A program made the position numbers and the translations under genes. From JAOARY01 sp045345765 (GTDB lineage: Bacteria; Bacillota; Clostridia; Peptostreptococcales; Peptostreptococcaceae): DNA of 64,000 bases. The stretch covers positions 2,294,001-2,358,000 of the forward strand of contig CP148265.1 of NCBI GenBank assembly GCA_045345765.1. The letters run 5' to 3'. This document shows, piece after piece, positions 55,064 to 63,305 of this stretch. Each line of letters starts with the position of its first letter. The first letter of the stretch is position 1. Below the pieces are notes generated by a model that saw only the letters and a list, made by a program, of their open reading frames with translations, did no database searches and was not told the origin of the DNA.

Positions 55064-55675
55064 TTGAATAAAGGAAATGTATTGTTTGTTGATGACGAAA
55101 AAATGATAACTAATTTATTAAAAAGTGAGTTTTCTGATGAAGAATATGGGATACATTTTGCTAATAGCGCAAAAGAAGCTTTTGAGATACTTGAAAGTAT
55201 AGATATAGATGTTATTGTTAGTGATATGATAATGCCAGATATGAATGGTTTGGAACTACTTTCGATAGTTAGATATAAATATCCACATGTAGTAAGAATA
55301 ATTTTATCAGGATATTCACAGGTAAATGCGATTTTATCAGCGATAAATGAAGGTGAGATATATAGATATATAACAAAACCTTGGAAGGTAGATCAAAAGG
55401 CAAAAAAAACAATAAGAGATGCTTTAGAATATGCAAAATTTCTAAAGAATAGTACTAAAAAAGATATAAATGCGATAGACATTTATTATAATAAATTTAT
55501 AGCTATGTTAAATTCAGTTGCTAATTCTTTTTTAGTTTGTGATATAGATTATAATATAAAAGATAAAAATAATATAGATGTAGATGTTATAGATGATAAT
55601 TCTATAGAAAAACTTATGAATGATGGTTATAAATTTCATGAAATATCTAATAATTTAATTGTTATATTAAAATAA
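55064..55675 (+). CDS. Stand-alone receiver protein, copy 1
   Basis: 203 residues. Canonical receiver: acidic pair FVDDEK, phospho-Asp in VSDMIMPDMNG, and the lysine in YRYITKPW. The C-terminal 75 residues are not a recognised output domain (no HTH, HD-GYP, GGDEF). TTG start behind AAGGAGGAACAA. It follows the receiver-fused glycosyltransferase directly, in the same arrangement as the copy at 60458. It is a candidate acceptor for phosphoryl groups from the HPt protein at 46180, and may control the glycosyltransferase by binding it; this is inference. Confidence 0.85.
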   Translation: MNKGNVLFVDDEKMITNLLKSEFSDEEYGIHFANSAKEAFEILESIDIDVIVSDMIMPDMNGLELLSIVRYKYPHVVRIILSGYSQVNAILSAINEGEIYRYITKPWKVDQKAKKTIRDALEYAKFLKNSTKKDINAIDIYYNKFIAMLNSVANSFLVCDIDYNIKDKNNIDVDVIDDNSIEKLMNDGYKFHEISNNLIVILK

Positions 55676-55696
55676 ATATATTCAAAAACTTATTTT

Positions 55697-55757
55697 GATA
55701 AAAATACCTTATAAAATAGATATGATAAAAATATTTATTTTATAGGGTATTTTTATG
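55697..55757. terminator. Terminator between convergent transcripts
   Basis: AAAAATACCTTATAAAATA pairs with TATTTTATAGGGTATTTTT; both strands have T or A runs, so it can stop either side. Confidence 0.9.
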
Positions 55758-55808
55758 TACAATAAAAATAGATGTTGAACATTTTGCCAACATCTATTAA
55801 GATTATTT

Positions 55809-56684
55809 TTATTTATCTTTAGTAATAAGAGCATGAACACCTACGAAAGTAAGTAGTATATACATATTGATAACACCTAATGTTAATAATGGGTGTTTTA
55901 TATATTCCTTTAAATTTGACCCTCTATATAAAACTGGTCTAAAGAAATACCATCTCGAAAATGCTTTAGAAGAACCACTTTCTTCAGTTTTTAATGTAGT
56001 TTTCATTTTTCTAAAATAATAAGCTTTTTTTTCTAAAATATTTTTTAATGTTACTTTCTTTTCATCATGATAAAGACCTGTAAAACAAGCTCTTTTTATG
56101 ATTCCGTTTAGGTTTAAGTATCTTATTGTAGGTTGAGTCTCCTCAAATGCAATTTGCTTTGGATTTATTCCACCTGATTTTTTATATTCTTCAACTTTCC
56201 AAAAACGAGCAGCTTCTATAGAATTTTTACCTAAATCTTCACCTAAATTGTTTATAATCTTTCTTTCGAATACTTTAACTTTACTATAGAAATTAGTAAA
56301 ATCACTAAATGGTATTTCTGGTATAACTAAAGCTCCTACCTTTTCATTTTTCTTAAAATAAGATATACATTCAGATATTAAATTATCTTCTAATATCATA
56401 TCTGAATCTATTATTAATATATAATCACAGTTTAATTCTAATGCTTTATCAATAGATTTTTTTCTAGTGATACCACGTTCTAAATGAGGTTCTCTAAGAA
56501 GAACATACTCTTTTTTAGCTGTTTTTATAAACTCTTCTATAACATCTGCTGTATCATCACTAGAACCATCATCAGCCATAACAACAGATAAATTTTCATA
56601 GTCTTGTTTTTCTATACTATTTAAAATATTTAAAATAGATTTAGAATTATTATAACAAGAAAAACTTATACATACTTTTTCCAT
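55809..56684 (-). CDS. GT2 glycosyltransferase
   Basis: 291 residues. Nucleotide-sugar binding: CISFSCYNNSKSI, VVMADDGSSDDT, and the DxD-type IIDSDMI. The acceptor region has a GGI...EE segment (SGGINPKQIAFEETQP). A hydrophobic end (LGVINMYILLTFVGVHAL) may attach it to the membrane. Start ATG 56684 is chosen behind AAAAGGAG on the minus strand. Last gene of the three-gene minus operon (flippase, GT4, GT2). Sugar specificity cannot be read from the sequence. Confidence 0.88.
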   Translation of the reverse strand: MEKVCISFSCYNNSKSILNILNSIEKQDYENLSVVMADDGSSDDTADVIEEFIKTAKKEYVLLREPHLERGITRKKSIDKALELNCDYILIIDSDMILEDNLISECISYFKKNEKVGALVIPEIPFSDFTNFYSKVKVFERKIINNLGEDLGKNSIEAARFWKVEEYKKSGGINPKQIAFEETQPTIRYLNLNGIIKRACFTGLYHDEKKVTLKNILEKKAYYFRKMKTTLKTEESGSSKAFSRWYFFRPVLYRGSNLKEYIKHPLLTLGVINMYILLTFVGVHALITKDK

Positions 56685-56710
56685 AATAAAACTCCTTTTC
56701 ATACAATATC

Positions 56711-57847
56711 TTAATTATTATTAATCTTATTCATACATTCTATAAAACTAGTAGCTGTATTATCCCAGTGGAAATTAAGAGAGAAATTATAAGCTTGTTC
56801 TCTCATTTGAGCAAAAAATTCTTCATCTTTTAAAGAACGTGTCATATAAGAGACTATTTCATCCACTGTATTATTCTGACACATACAACCCGCATTACCA
56901 TTGTCAACAGCATCTCTTGTTCCTTGAGAGTTATAAACGATGCTATAAGTTCCAACGGCAGCAGCTTCTGTAATTATAAGACCCCAACCTTCTCTTAGTG
57001 ATGGGAACAATAATACATGAGCTTTACTCATAAGGTTTAATTTTTCTTCTTCACTTACAAATCCAAATATAGTAACATCTTTATCTTCACCTTTATCTCC
57101 ATAAGATATGTTATTTTGATCTAGTATAGGAAGTAGATTATTTTTTAAATATTCTTCATTTTTCTTTCCTAAAATCCAAAATTTTGCATTTTTAAATTCT
57201 TTTTTAACTTCACAAAATGCTTTTAATGAATCATCAATGCCTTTGTATTTGGCATATCGACCAACATAAATAAATGTAGGAGCTTCTTCTTTTTCTAAGA
57301 AATCTTTTTTATCCCAATGCTTAAAATCAATACCTTCTGGTAATATAAAAACTTTATTATCTTTGAATTTTAAATCTAATAAATCATTTTTAGTAGAATT
57401 AGAAACTGTAAAACTATAATCATTTTTATATATTTTAAGCATTGCATTTTCTGTTAGATAACCAACCAAAGAAAATGGGAATTTCATATGTTTAAACCAA
57501 ATTTCTTTGGTAAGCTGGTGAATAAAAAATAATCTTTTTTCTTTTTCAACATAAAAAGGTGTAAAAAATCTATGTGTATTGCATTGGTCAACAACATAAT
57601 CAATATTATCTTTATTTGATAAATAGAATTTTTTTGCTTCTTTTATTACTGAAAAAAGTCCACCTTTTCTTATATATTTAACACCATCAATAATTTCCTC
57701 TGAATCCAAATGATCTTCTTTAACTGAAAAATGTGTAATTTGAAATTGATCTTGAGGTAGTCTTTTAAGCATTTCATGTGTGAATACTTCAGCTCCTCCT
57801 GCTTTTTTTGATTTAATATCTCTCCAAGATAAAAATAATAAATGCAA
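56711..57847 (-). CDS. GT4 glycosyltransferase
   Basis: 378 residues of GT-B fold. N-terminal acceptor half (FLSWRDIKSKKAGGAEVFTHEML), donor half with FIYVGRYAKYKGIDD, FGFVSEEEKLNLMSKA, and the retaining-GT4 EX7E stretch in SLREGWGLIITEAAA. Starts at TTG 57847, directly after the flippase stop codon with AAAGGAGGAAGC upstream, so the two are tightly coupled. It would add a sugar to a lipid-linked glycan on the cytosolic side. Confidence 0.9.
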   Translation of the reverse strand: MHLLFLSWRDIKSKKAGGAEVFTHEMLKRLPQDQFQITHFSVKEDHLDSEEIIDGVKYIRKGGLFSVIKEAKKFYLSNKDNIDYVVDQCNTHRFFTPFYVEKEKRLFFIHQLTKEIWFKHMKFPFSLVGYLTENAMLKIYKNDYSFTVSNSTKNDLLDLKFKDNKVFILPEGIDFKHWDKKDFLEKEEAPTFIYVGRYAKYKGIDDSLKAFCEVKKEFKNAKFWILGKKNEEYLKNNLLPILDQNNISYGDKGEDKDVTIFGFVSEEEKLNLMSKAHVLLFPSLREGWGLIITEAAAVGTYSIVYNSQGTRDAVDNGNAGCMCQNNTVDEIVSYMTRSLKDEEFFAQMREQAYNFSLNFHWDNTATSFIECMNKINNN

Positions 57848-59110
57848 TTATGCTTCCTCCTTTTTTAATAATATAGGTATCATATATAGTACGAGGCTAA
57901 ATAGTAATAAGCCATAAGAAATTATTCCAATATTAATTATTTTTGATATATCAGTACCATAAGTGTAATAACTATATGTTAATGCACTAGCAGTTATAAA
58001 TAATAAATAAATATATTTGTTTTCGTTTATAGAAATTAAAACATTTATAAAAAAGAATGAATTTGTAAGTAAAAAATAACAAATAGCACTTTTAAATAAA
58101 TATGAAGATGCTTCCAAATATTCTTTTGAAAAGACCATTCCTACAGTCATAGGGAAAAAGAATTTGTAAAATAAAAGTAAGATTAAATTTACAGAGACTA
58201 TTACAAAAAAGCATTTAAAAAATAAAGATTTAAAGTATTTTTTTACCTTAAAAGAAGAACTTAAATGCGGTATAAAAACAGTTATTATACTAAAAGATAC
58301 AAAAAATATAATCTGAGAATATCTTATAACAACTGCATAAATTCCACTTTGTAAAGGTAAATAATAATTAGCAAACATCATATCTATTGATGTGAAATAA
58401 TATAAAAAGAAGTTTGATAATACAATATATACTAAATTTTTAGTTGGTTTTAATAAATTATTAAAAAAATGACTTTTAATATAATTGTAATTTAAAAATT
58501 CAAAATTATTAAAGGCTGTTTTTAAAAAATTTCTATATTTAAAAATACTAAATAATAGAGAAAATATCATACCAACAAGTACACTTAGCAAAACTATATC
58601 TGAACTAGGATAAAGTTTCATAAAACTCATAACAAAGATTGTTTTTGATATAACTTCTATATAAAAACTCTTATTTAAATTTAAAAATTCTTTATTACCT
58701 TGAAATAAACCTCTAAAGAGACTTAAAAATATATTAGCAAAGAATATAGAGGATAAAAGAATTATATGCATAAATTTAGAATGCGTAAAATTCATTATAT
58801 TTTTAGAGAATATAAATATAAATAATAAAACAAATAAGTTCATAAAAAAGCTTATCTTAAAAATTTCTCTAAAAAAATTAGTAAAATCATCAATTGTAGA
58901 TATGTTCTTAGCTGTATAGGTTTGTATTGAAATTCCTAAAACTAATAGTATAGCTAAAAAAGATAATAGTGAATTAACTGATCCATATTCAGCAGGCATT
59001 AAATACCAACTTATAAATATTTGGAAGAAGTAATTAAGTCCATTTAAAAGTACATCAAAAATAGGAAATAATAGTTCTTCTTTGATTTTTAATTTTTTTA
59101 AAATGTTCAA
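57848..59110 (-). CDS. Oligosaccharide flippase (Wzx-like, MOP superfamily)
   Basis: 420 residues with about 12-14 membrane helices. The N-terminus (PIFDVLLNGLNYFFQIFISWYLMPAEYGSVNSLLS) is the hallmark of the polysaccharide transporter family. It would flip lipid-linked sugar units to the outer face of the membrane. Start TTG 59110 is preferred because AAAAAGGTGAT precedes it; the frame extends further without a site. First gene of the minus operon. With the two downstream glycosyltransferases it forms a small assembly unit. Confidence 0.88.
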   Translation of the reverse strand: MNILKKLKIKEELLFPIFDVLLNGLNYFFQIFISWYLMPAEYGSVNSLLSFLAILLVLGISIQTYTAKNISTIDDFTNFFREIFKISFFMNLFVLLFIFIFSKNIMNFTHSKFMHIILLSSIFFANIFLSLFRGLFQGNKEFLNLNKSFYIEVISKTIFVMSFMKLYPSSDIVLLSVLVGMIFSLLFSIFKYRNFLKTAFNNFEFLNYNYIKSHFFNNLLKPTKNLVYIVLSNFFLYYFTSIDMMFANYYLPLQSGIYAVVIRYSQIIFFVSFSIITVFIPHLSSSFKVKKYFKSLFFKCFFVIVSVNLILLLFYKFFFPMTVGMVFSKEYLEASSYLFKSAICYFLLTNSFFFINVLISINENKYIYLLFITASALTYSYYTYGTDISKIINIGIISYGLLLFSLVLYMIPILLKKEEA

Positions 59111-59329
59111 ATTATCACCTTTTTCTATAGTTTGTATATAAATTATTATTATGCACAACCTTAATGATATGAAAATTTAAACTTAAAATCAATAAGTCTA
59201 ATTAATCATTCTTTAGCGTAATGAATATAATATAGATACCCAGATTGCGAAAATATATTTTTAAAAAATATAACAATGAGTATATATGAGAATAGTAGAA
59301 AAAATTTATGAAAAAAGGAGGGAAATTAT

Positions 59330-60445
59330 ATGAGAGAAAATATTATTATAATAGAAGATAGTGATAGAAATATAGATTATGATTCAGCTTTAGCATTTTA
59401 TGAATATAAAAAAGTCAAACCAGATTTTAATATGAGAAATTTAAATTCTTATGATTTAGTTATAGTTGATATCAAAGATAGATATTTTGAAGATATTATT
59501 CATAATATAAGAATGGTTTATCCTCATATAAATATTCTTTTAATATTAGATTATAAGGATAATACAGGGATAGATATTATAGAAAATATAAATGGTTATG
59601 GTAAAATACTTGTTTTAAATTACAAAGTGGGATATCAAGAAATTATAACAGAGAAAGTTCAGTTTATAATGCATCCAGAATATCCTTCTAAGAGTTTTTC
59701 TATTGCAATAATCATACCTATATACAATGAAGAAGAGAGGATTAATCATGTGTATAGATTTATTGAAAAGTTAAAGATTTTAATTGAAAATTCATTTATA
59801 AATATAAAAATATATTTTGTTAATGACGGAAGTGATGATAATACTGATGAACTTATAAATAAATTGATGGAAAAAAATAATAATGACGGAGATTATATTT
59901 ACAAAAATACCTTGATTGAATGTAAAAATATATTAAAAAATACAAAAAAAGCGGGGGCATATATAGAAGGAATTAGAAATATAAATGCAGATATTTATAT
60001 ATTTTCGGATGGAGATGATAGTTTTGAGATAGATGATATTGCTAAAATGATAAATCTTTTAGAAATTGGATATTATGATATTATAGCGGGAACTAAAGAT
60101 TTTTCAGCCAAAAACAGATCTATGATAAGAAGAATTTTAAGTTTTTTTAAAAGATTTTTGACAAAACCATTATTACCAAAAGGTGCATATGATGCTCAAA
60201 CAGGTTTAAAAGCTATAAGAGGAGAGAGTGCAAGGCTTATATTTCCACATTTAAAGGAAGAAATGGGTTTGGCTATTGATTTAGAAATGCTCTTTATCGC
60301 AAAAAAATTAAATTTAAGAACTATGCAATTACCTGTAAATTGCATAGATAGAGATGGTTCACATGTAGATATTGTAAAAGATTCTATAAAATATTTAAAA
60401 AATATATTTAAAATTTATAATGCTCATAAAAATCTAAAAATATAA
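59330..60445 (+). CDS. Receiver-like domain fused to GT2 glycosyltransferase, copy 2
   Basis: 371 residues, aligned end to end with the gene at 53903. The N-terminal part (NIIIIEDSDRN, DLVIVDIKDRYF) is again receiver-like and degenerate. The DPM1-like domain has IIPIYNEEERINHVY, FVNDGSDDNT, DGDDSF in place of DADDSF, and DAQTGLKAI. ATG behind AAGGAGGGAAAT. Lies downstream of the minus operon start, pointing away. The two copies differ enough that each may have its own lipid or sugar partner. Confidence 0.8.
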   Translation: MRENIIIIEDSDRNIDYDSALAFYEYKKVKPDFNMRNLNSYDLVIVDIKDRYFEDIIHNIRMVYPHINILLILDYKDNTGIDIIENINGYGKILVLNYKVGYQEIITEKVQFIMHPEYPSKSFSIAIIIPIYNEEERINHVYRFIEKLKILIENSFINIKIYFVNDGSDDNTDELINKLMEKNNNDGDYIYKNTLIECKNILKNTKKAGAYIEGIRNINADIYIFSDGDDSFEIDDIAKMINLLEIGYYDIIAGTKDFSAKNRSMIRRILSFFKRFLTKPLLPKGAYDAQTGLKAIRGESARLIFPHLKEEMGLAIDLEMLFIAKKLNLRTMQLPVNCIDRDGSHVDIVKDSIKYLKNIFKIYNAHKNLKI

Positions 60446-60457
60446 GAAGGTGTTTTT

Positions 60458-61069
60458 ATGGAATATTCAAATGTATTATTTGTAGATGATCAAGAAATAA
60501 TAATGGACATGATTAAAATAAAATTTAAAAATGAAGATTATAATAAATTTTATGCAACAGATGTGGATGAAGCTTTTGATATTTTAAAAAATAATGATAT
60601 AAATGTAATCATAAGTGATATGATGATGCCAAAATTAAATGGAATTAAATTTTTATCTATGGTTGAAAAAATGTATCCAGATACAGTAAGAATAATTCTT
60701 TCAGGTTATACACAGGTAGGATCTATCTTATCAGCAATAAATGAAGGTGCAATATATAGATATATAACAAAACCTTGGAAGATAGATAATGAAGCAAAAG
60801 AATTAATAAGAGAGGCTATTGAATATTCGAAGTTTTTAAGAGAAAAAAGAAATTCAAATCTTACGAATATAGATAAGAATAAATTATACGAATTTATAGG
60901 AGCAAAATGTACTTCCTATGCTGTTTATAATTCAAAAAATGAAATAGTAGAAATGAAAAATATTGATATAAAAACGGATATAATAACTGAAAATGAAATT
61001 CAAAACTTAAAAAATGATGGATTTAATCATATAAATTTAAGTTTAAATTTTAATTTATTAGAAAAATAA
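60458..61069 (+). CDS. Stand-alone receiver protein, copy 2
   Basis: 203 residues, paralogue of 55064. Phospho-Asp in ISDMMMPKLNG, acidic pair FVDDQE, lysine in YRYITKPWK. The block RIILSGYTQVGSILSAINEG is almost the same in both copies. The C-terminal 75 residues again lack a known output domain and are less conserved. ATG follows AGAAGGTG, 12 bases after the glycosyltransferase stop. The pair therefore repeats the arrangement glycosyltransferase then receiver. Confidence 0.85.
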   Translation: MEYSNVLFVDDQEIIMDMIKIKFKNEDYNKFYATDVDEAFDILKNNDINVIISDMMMPKLNGIKFLSMVEKMYPDTVRIILSGYTQVGSILSAINEGAIYRYITKPWKIDNEAKELIREAIEYSKFLREKRNSNLTNIDKNKLYEFIGAKCTSYAVYNSKNEIVEMKNIDIKTDIITENEIQNLKNDGFNHINLSLNFNLLEK

Positions 61070-61143
61070 TATTTATAATATTGATTTTTTTATAATAATG
61101 GCGTAACCTTGTATTTGGAAGTAAAGAATATAAGGAGGATATT

Positions 61144-61590
61144 ATGAGAATTAAAGATACAAATTTAGATGAAGCAGATAAAGAAATAAATAAACAATAT
61201 CCACAAGATAAAAAACGAGTTTCTCGAAAAAAGAAAAAAAATAAAAAAAATATATTTTTGACTATATTGTATATAATACTTACAATTTCTATTTGGTCAG
61301 GACTTTTTTATTATGGATATACTTATTCAAAGGAATATATAGATAATTCTATAAGTGAAATAAATCAAATAAATAATCTTTCTATGGAAAATATGGAAAA
61401 AAGATTAGATGTACTTACTAAAGAAGTAAGATCGCTAAAAGATGCTATATTAGAAACAGATGATACATTGGATGATTCTAGTGATATACAAGAAGAGATA
61501 GATAAAAAACTAAAAGCTTTGGATAATCAATTAAAGACATTGGAAAGAAGTCTAAAGATATTAAAGGAAGCTCCAAATGGGCAAAATTAA
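61144..61590 (+). CDS. Membrane protein with basic N-tail and outer coiled coil
   Basis: 148 residues: a basic cytosolic head (RKKKKNKKN), one helix (IFLTILYIILTISIWSGLFYYGY), and an outer coiled coil (residues about 75-145, heptad-like). Not recognised as a family. Fourteen bases overlap with the phosphodiester-glycosidase gene, so the two are coupled and both carry coiled coils, which hints at a complex at the membrane. ATG follows TAAGGAGGATAT. Confidence 0.75.
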   Translation: MRIKDTNLDEADKEINKQYPQDKKRVSRKKKKNKKNIFLTILYIILTISIWSGLFYYGYTYSKEYIDNSISEINQINNLSMENMEKRLDVLTKEVRSLKDAILETDDTLDDSSDIQEEIDKKLKALDNQLKTLERSLKILKEAPNGQN

Positions 61591-62623
61591 TTTATTTTTG
61601 ATAACTTTAATAGCACCGTTTTTGGGTCTTTTTCTGGCTTTGTATAATTTCCAAAATGATAGTAAGGATTTAAAAATTAATATAGAAGAATTTCAGTCCA
61701 AAGTATTTAATATAGAAGAAGAGATGATTGAGCTTGAAGAACATGTATTAGAATTTAGTAAAAAAGCATCAGATCAGTCAAAAAATTATTATTCACAAAA
61801 TGAAAAGATTACAGGTCTTACAAAACAAAGTGAAAGTAGCAAGAAATTATCTGATGATGTTTATGAAAAGAAGATATTAGATATGTTAGGACCTCCTATT
61901 GGGACACATATATCTAATAATAACGAAATAAAAGTATTTAAATTGCAAGAATTAGGTTATAGAGGTTATATAGCTAAGGTGAAATTATTTAACCCCAAAT
62001 CATTAAAGGTGGTTTTGCCATCTAATTCTCTTGGAGAAAAAGAAACTACTTCTAATGCAGCTAAAAGAAATAAAGCTATATTTGCAATAAATGCTGGTGG
62101 ATTTTATCAAACTAATAAAAATGGAAAATCATATACACAGCTTATCGGAAATACAGTTATAAATTCTAAATTGGTGGAACCGTTTAATGGATATCCAGGT
62201 GATCTTTTTTTCGTTGGAATAAATCAGCAAGGAGATTTGATAGGGAATGTGCCAAAATCAGAATATGATATAACAAAATTAAATCCACTCCATGGAGTTA
62301 GTTTTATACCTATATTATTAAAAGACGGTAAGAAAGTATCTATTCCTTCAAAATGGGCAAAGAGTAGGCAACCAAGAAGTATAATTGGAAGTTATGCTAA
62401 TGATGATTTGATTTTTATTGCAATAGATGGGCGTAATTCAAATTGGAGTAAAGGAATAAGTTTAGAAAGACTACAAGATAAATTATTAAAACTAGGAGTA
62501 AAAAATGCATATAATTTAGATGGTGGTGGATCAACTGCTATGTATTATAATGGAGTTATATTAAATAAGCCTTCAGATGGGAAGCAAAGACCTGTTGGTA
62601 ACAATATAGTTATACTTCCTTAA
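61577..62623 (+). CDS. Phosphodiester glycosidase (NAGPA) family exoprotein
   Basis: 348 residues. A membrane helix (LFLITLIAPFLGLFLALYNF), a coiled coil (30-90), then the NAGPA/DUF2233 domain: FAINAGGFY, PRSIIGSYANDDLIFIAIDGR, and NLDGGGSTAMYYNG. The family hydrolyses sugar phosphodiesters; in bacteria it is often noted as exopolysaccharide biosynthesis-related. It would act outside the cell, trimming or releasing a phosphodiester-linked glycan. ATG lies inside the previous gene, behind AAAGGAAG. Last gene of the glycan region. Confidence 0.88.
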   Translation: MGKINLFLITLIAPFLGLFLALYNFQNDSKDLKINIEEFQSKVFNIEEEMIELEEHVLEFSKKASDQSKNYYSQNEKITGLTKQSESSKKLSDDVYEKKILDMLGPPIGTHISNNNEIKVFKLQELGYRGYIAKVKLFNPKSLKVVLPSNSLGEKETTSNAAKRNKAIFAINAGGFYQTNKNGKSYTQLIGNTVINSKLVEPFNGYPGDLFFVGINQQGDLIGNVPKSEYDITKLNPLHGVSFIPILLKDGKKVSIPSKWAKSRQPRSIIGSYANDDLIFIAIDGRNSNWSKGISLERLQDKLLKLGVKNAYNLDGGGSTAMYYNGVILNKPSDGKQRPVGNNIVILP

Positions 62624-62710
62624 GCTATTTAATAAAAATTTTAAATAAATTTTATAAAAAAATTATTTTTTATATTGACAATATAAATTTAGTCTAGTAT
62701 ACTTCATATT

Positions 62711-62976
62711 AAGCTAAGAAGCGAACAATTATTTAAATTAAATAAATTAAATTCTGTGATAAAGAGAGTAACTTTGATTATAATAACAAAGCGATTTAGG
62801 GATGGTGTGAGCCTAATTTATTACTTGAAGTGAAGAGAGCTTTTGAGAAAATTATCTGAATTAATAGTATGATAATTGGTGAGCCTGCCTTAAAGGATTG
62901 AGTGGACTTTATGTCAAAAAGAGTGGCAACGCGGATTATTCGTCTCTTGTTTTTTTAAAACAAGGGACTTTTTTAT
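62711..62976 (+). promoter_or_regulatory. T-box leader, specifier probably GAG (Glu)
   Basis: Stem I distal loop GGGATGGTGTGAGCC (about 62799-62813). The specifier loop has AGTA opposite GAA-GAG-AG, so GAG is the likely codon. The T-box bulge GTGGCAACGCGG is at about 62923-62934, whose TGGC would pair with a G-C-C-A tRNA end, as expected for tRNA-Glu. It is followed by a terminator stem GTCTCTTGTTTT/AAAACAAGGGAC (62942-62969) with a T run. Uncharged tRNA-Glu should allow readthrough. Confidence 0.85.
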
Positions 62977-63149
62977 TACCCAAATTTTTTATAATATTAA
63001 AAACTCTAAAATAAAAAAACAATATATTTTATAAAGATAATATTATTATTTTGTAGAATATAAATTATGAATAATATATTCATAGTTCGCGTGATTGGTA
63101 TTTTTAGAATATACAAAATATTATGAAAATAATCCGAGTTGAAAAAGAT

Positions 63150-63225
63150 AAAGTCAAAAAGAGTGGCAACGCGGATAAACCTTCGTCTCTTTATATTTAA
63201 TATAAAGAGTTTGAAGGTTTTTTTA
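63150..63225 (+). promoter_or_regulatory. Second T-box antiterminator/terminator half without Stem I
   Basis: The string GTCAAAAAGAGTGGCAACGC is repeated from the first leader (63152 onward), and a strong terminator AACCTTC...TGAAGGTT with inner CTCTTTATA/TATAAAGAG follows (63177-63225). The 170 bases in front hold no GGATGG distal loop, so there is no codon-reading arm of its own. Confidence 0.75.
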
Positions 63226-63305
63226 TATACATATAAACTCTTTTTAGCAAGGAATTTAATTGAATATTATCATTTGACAATCATTAATAATTAGGAGGAA
63301 GAAAA

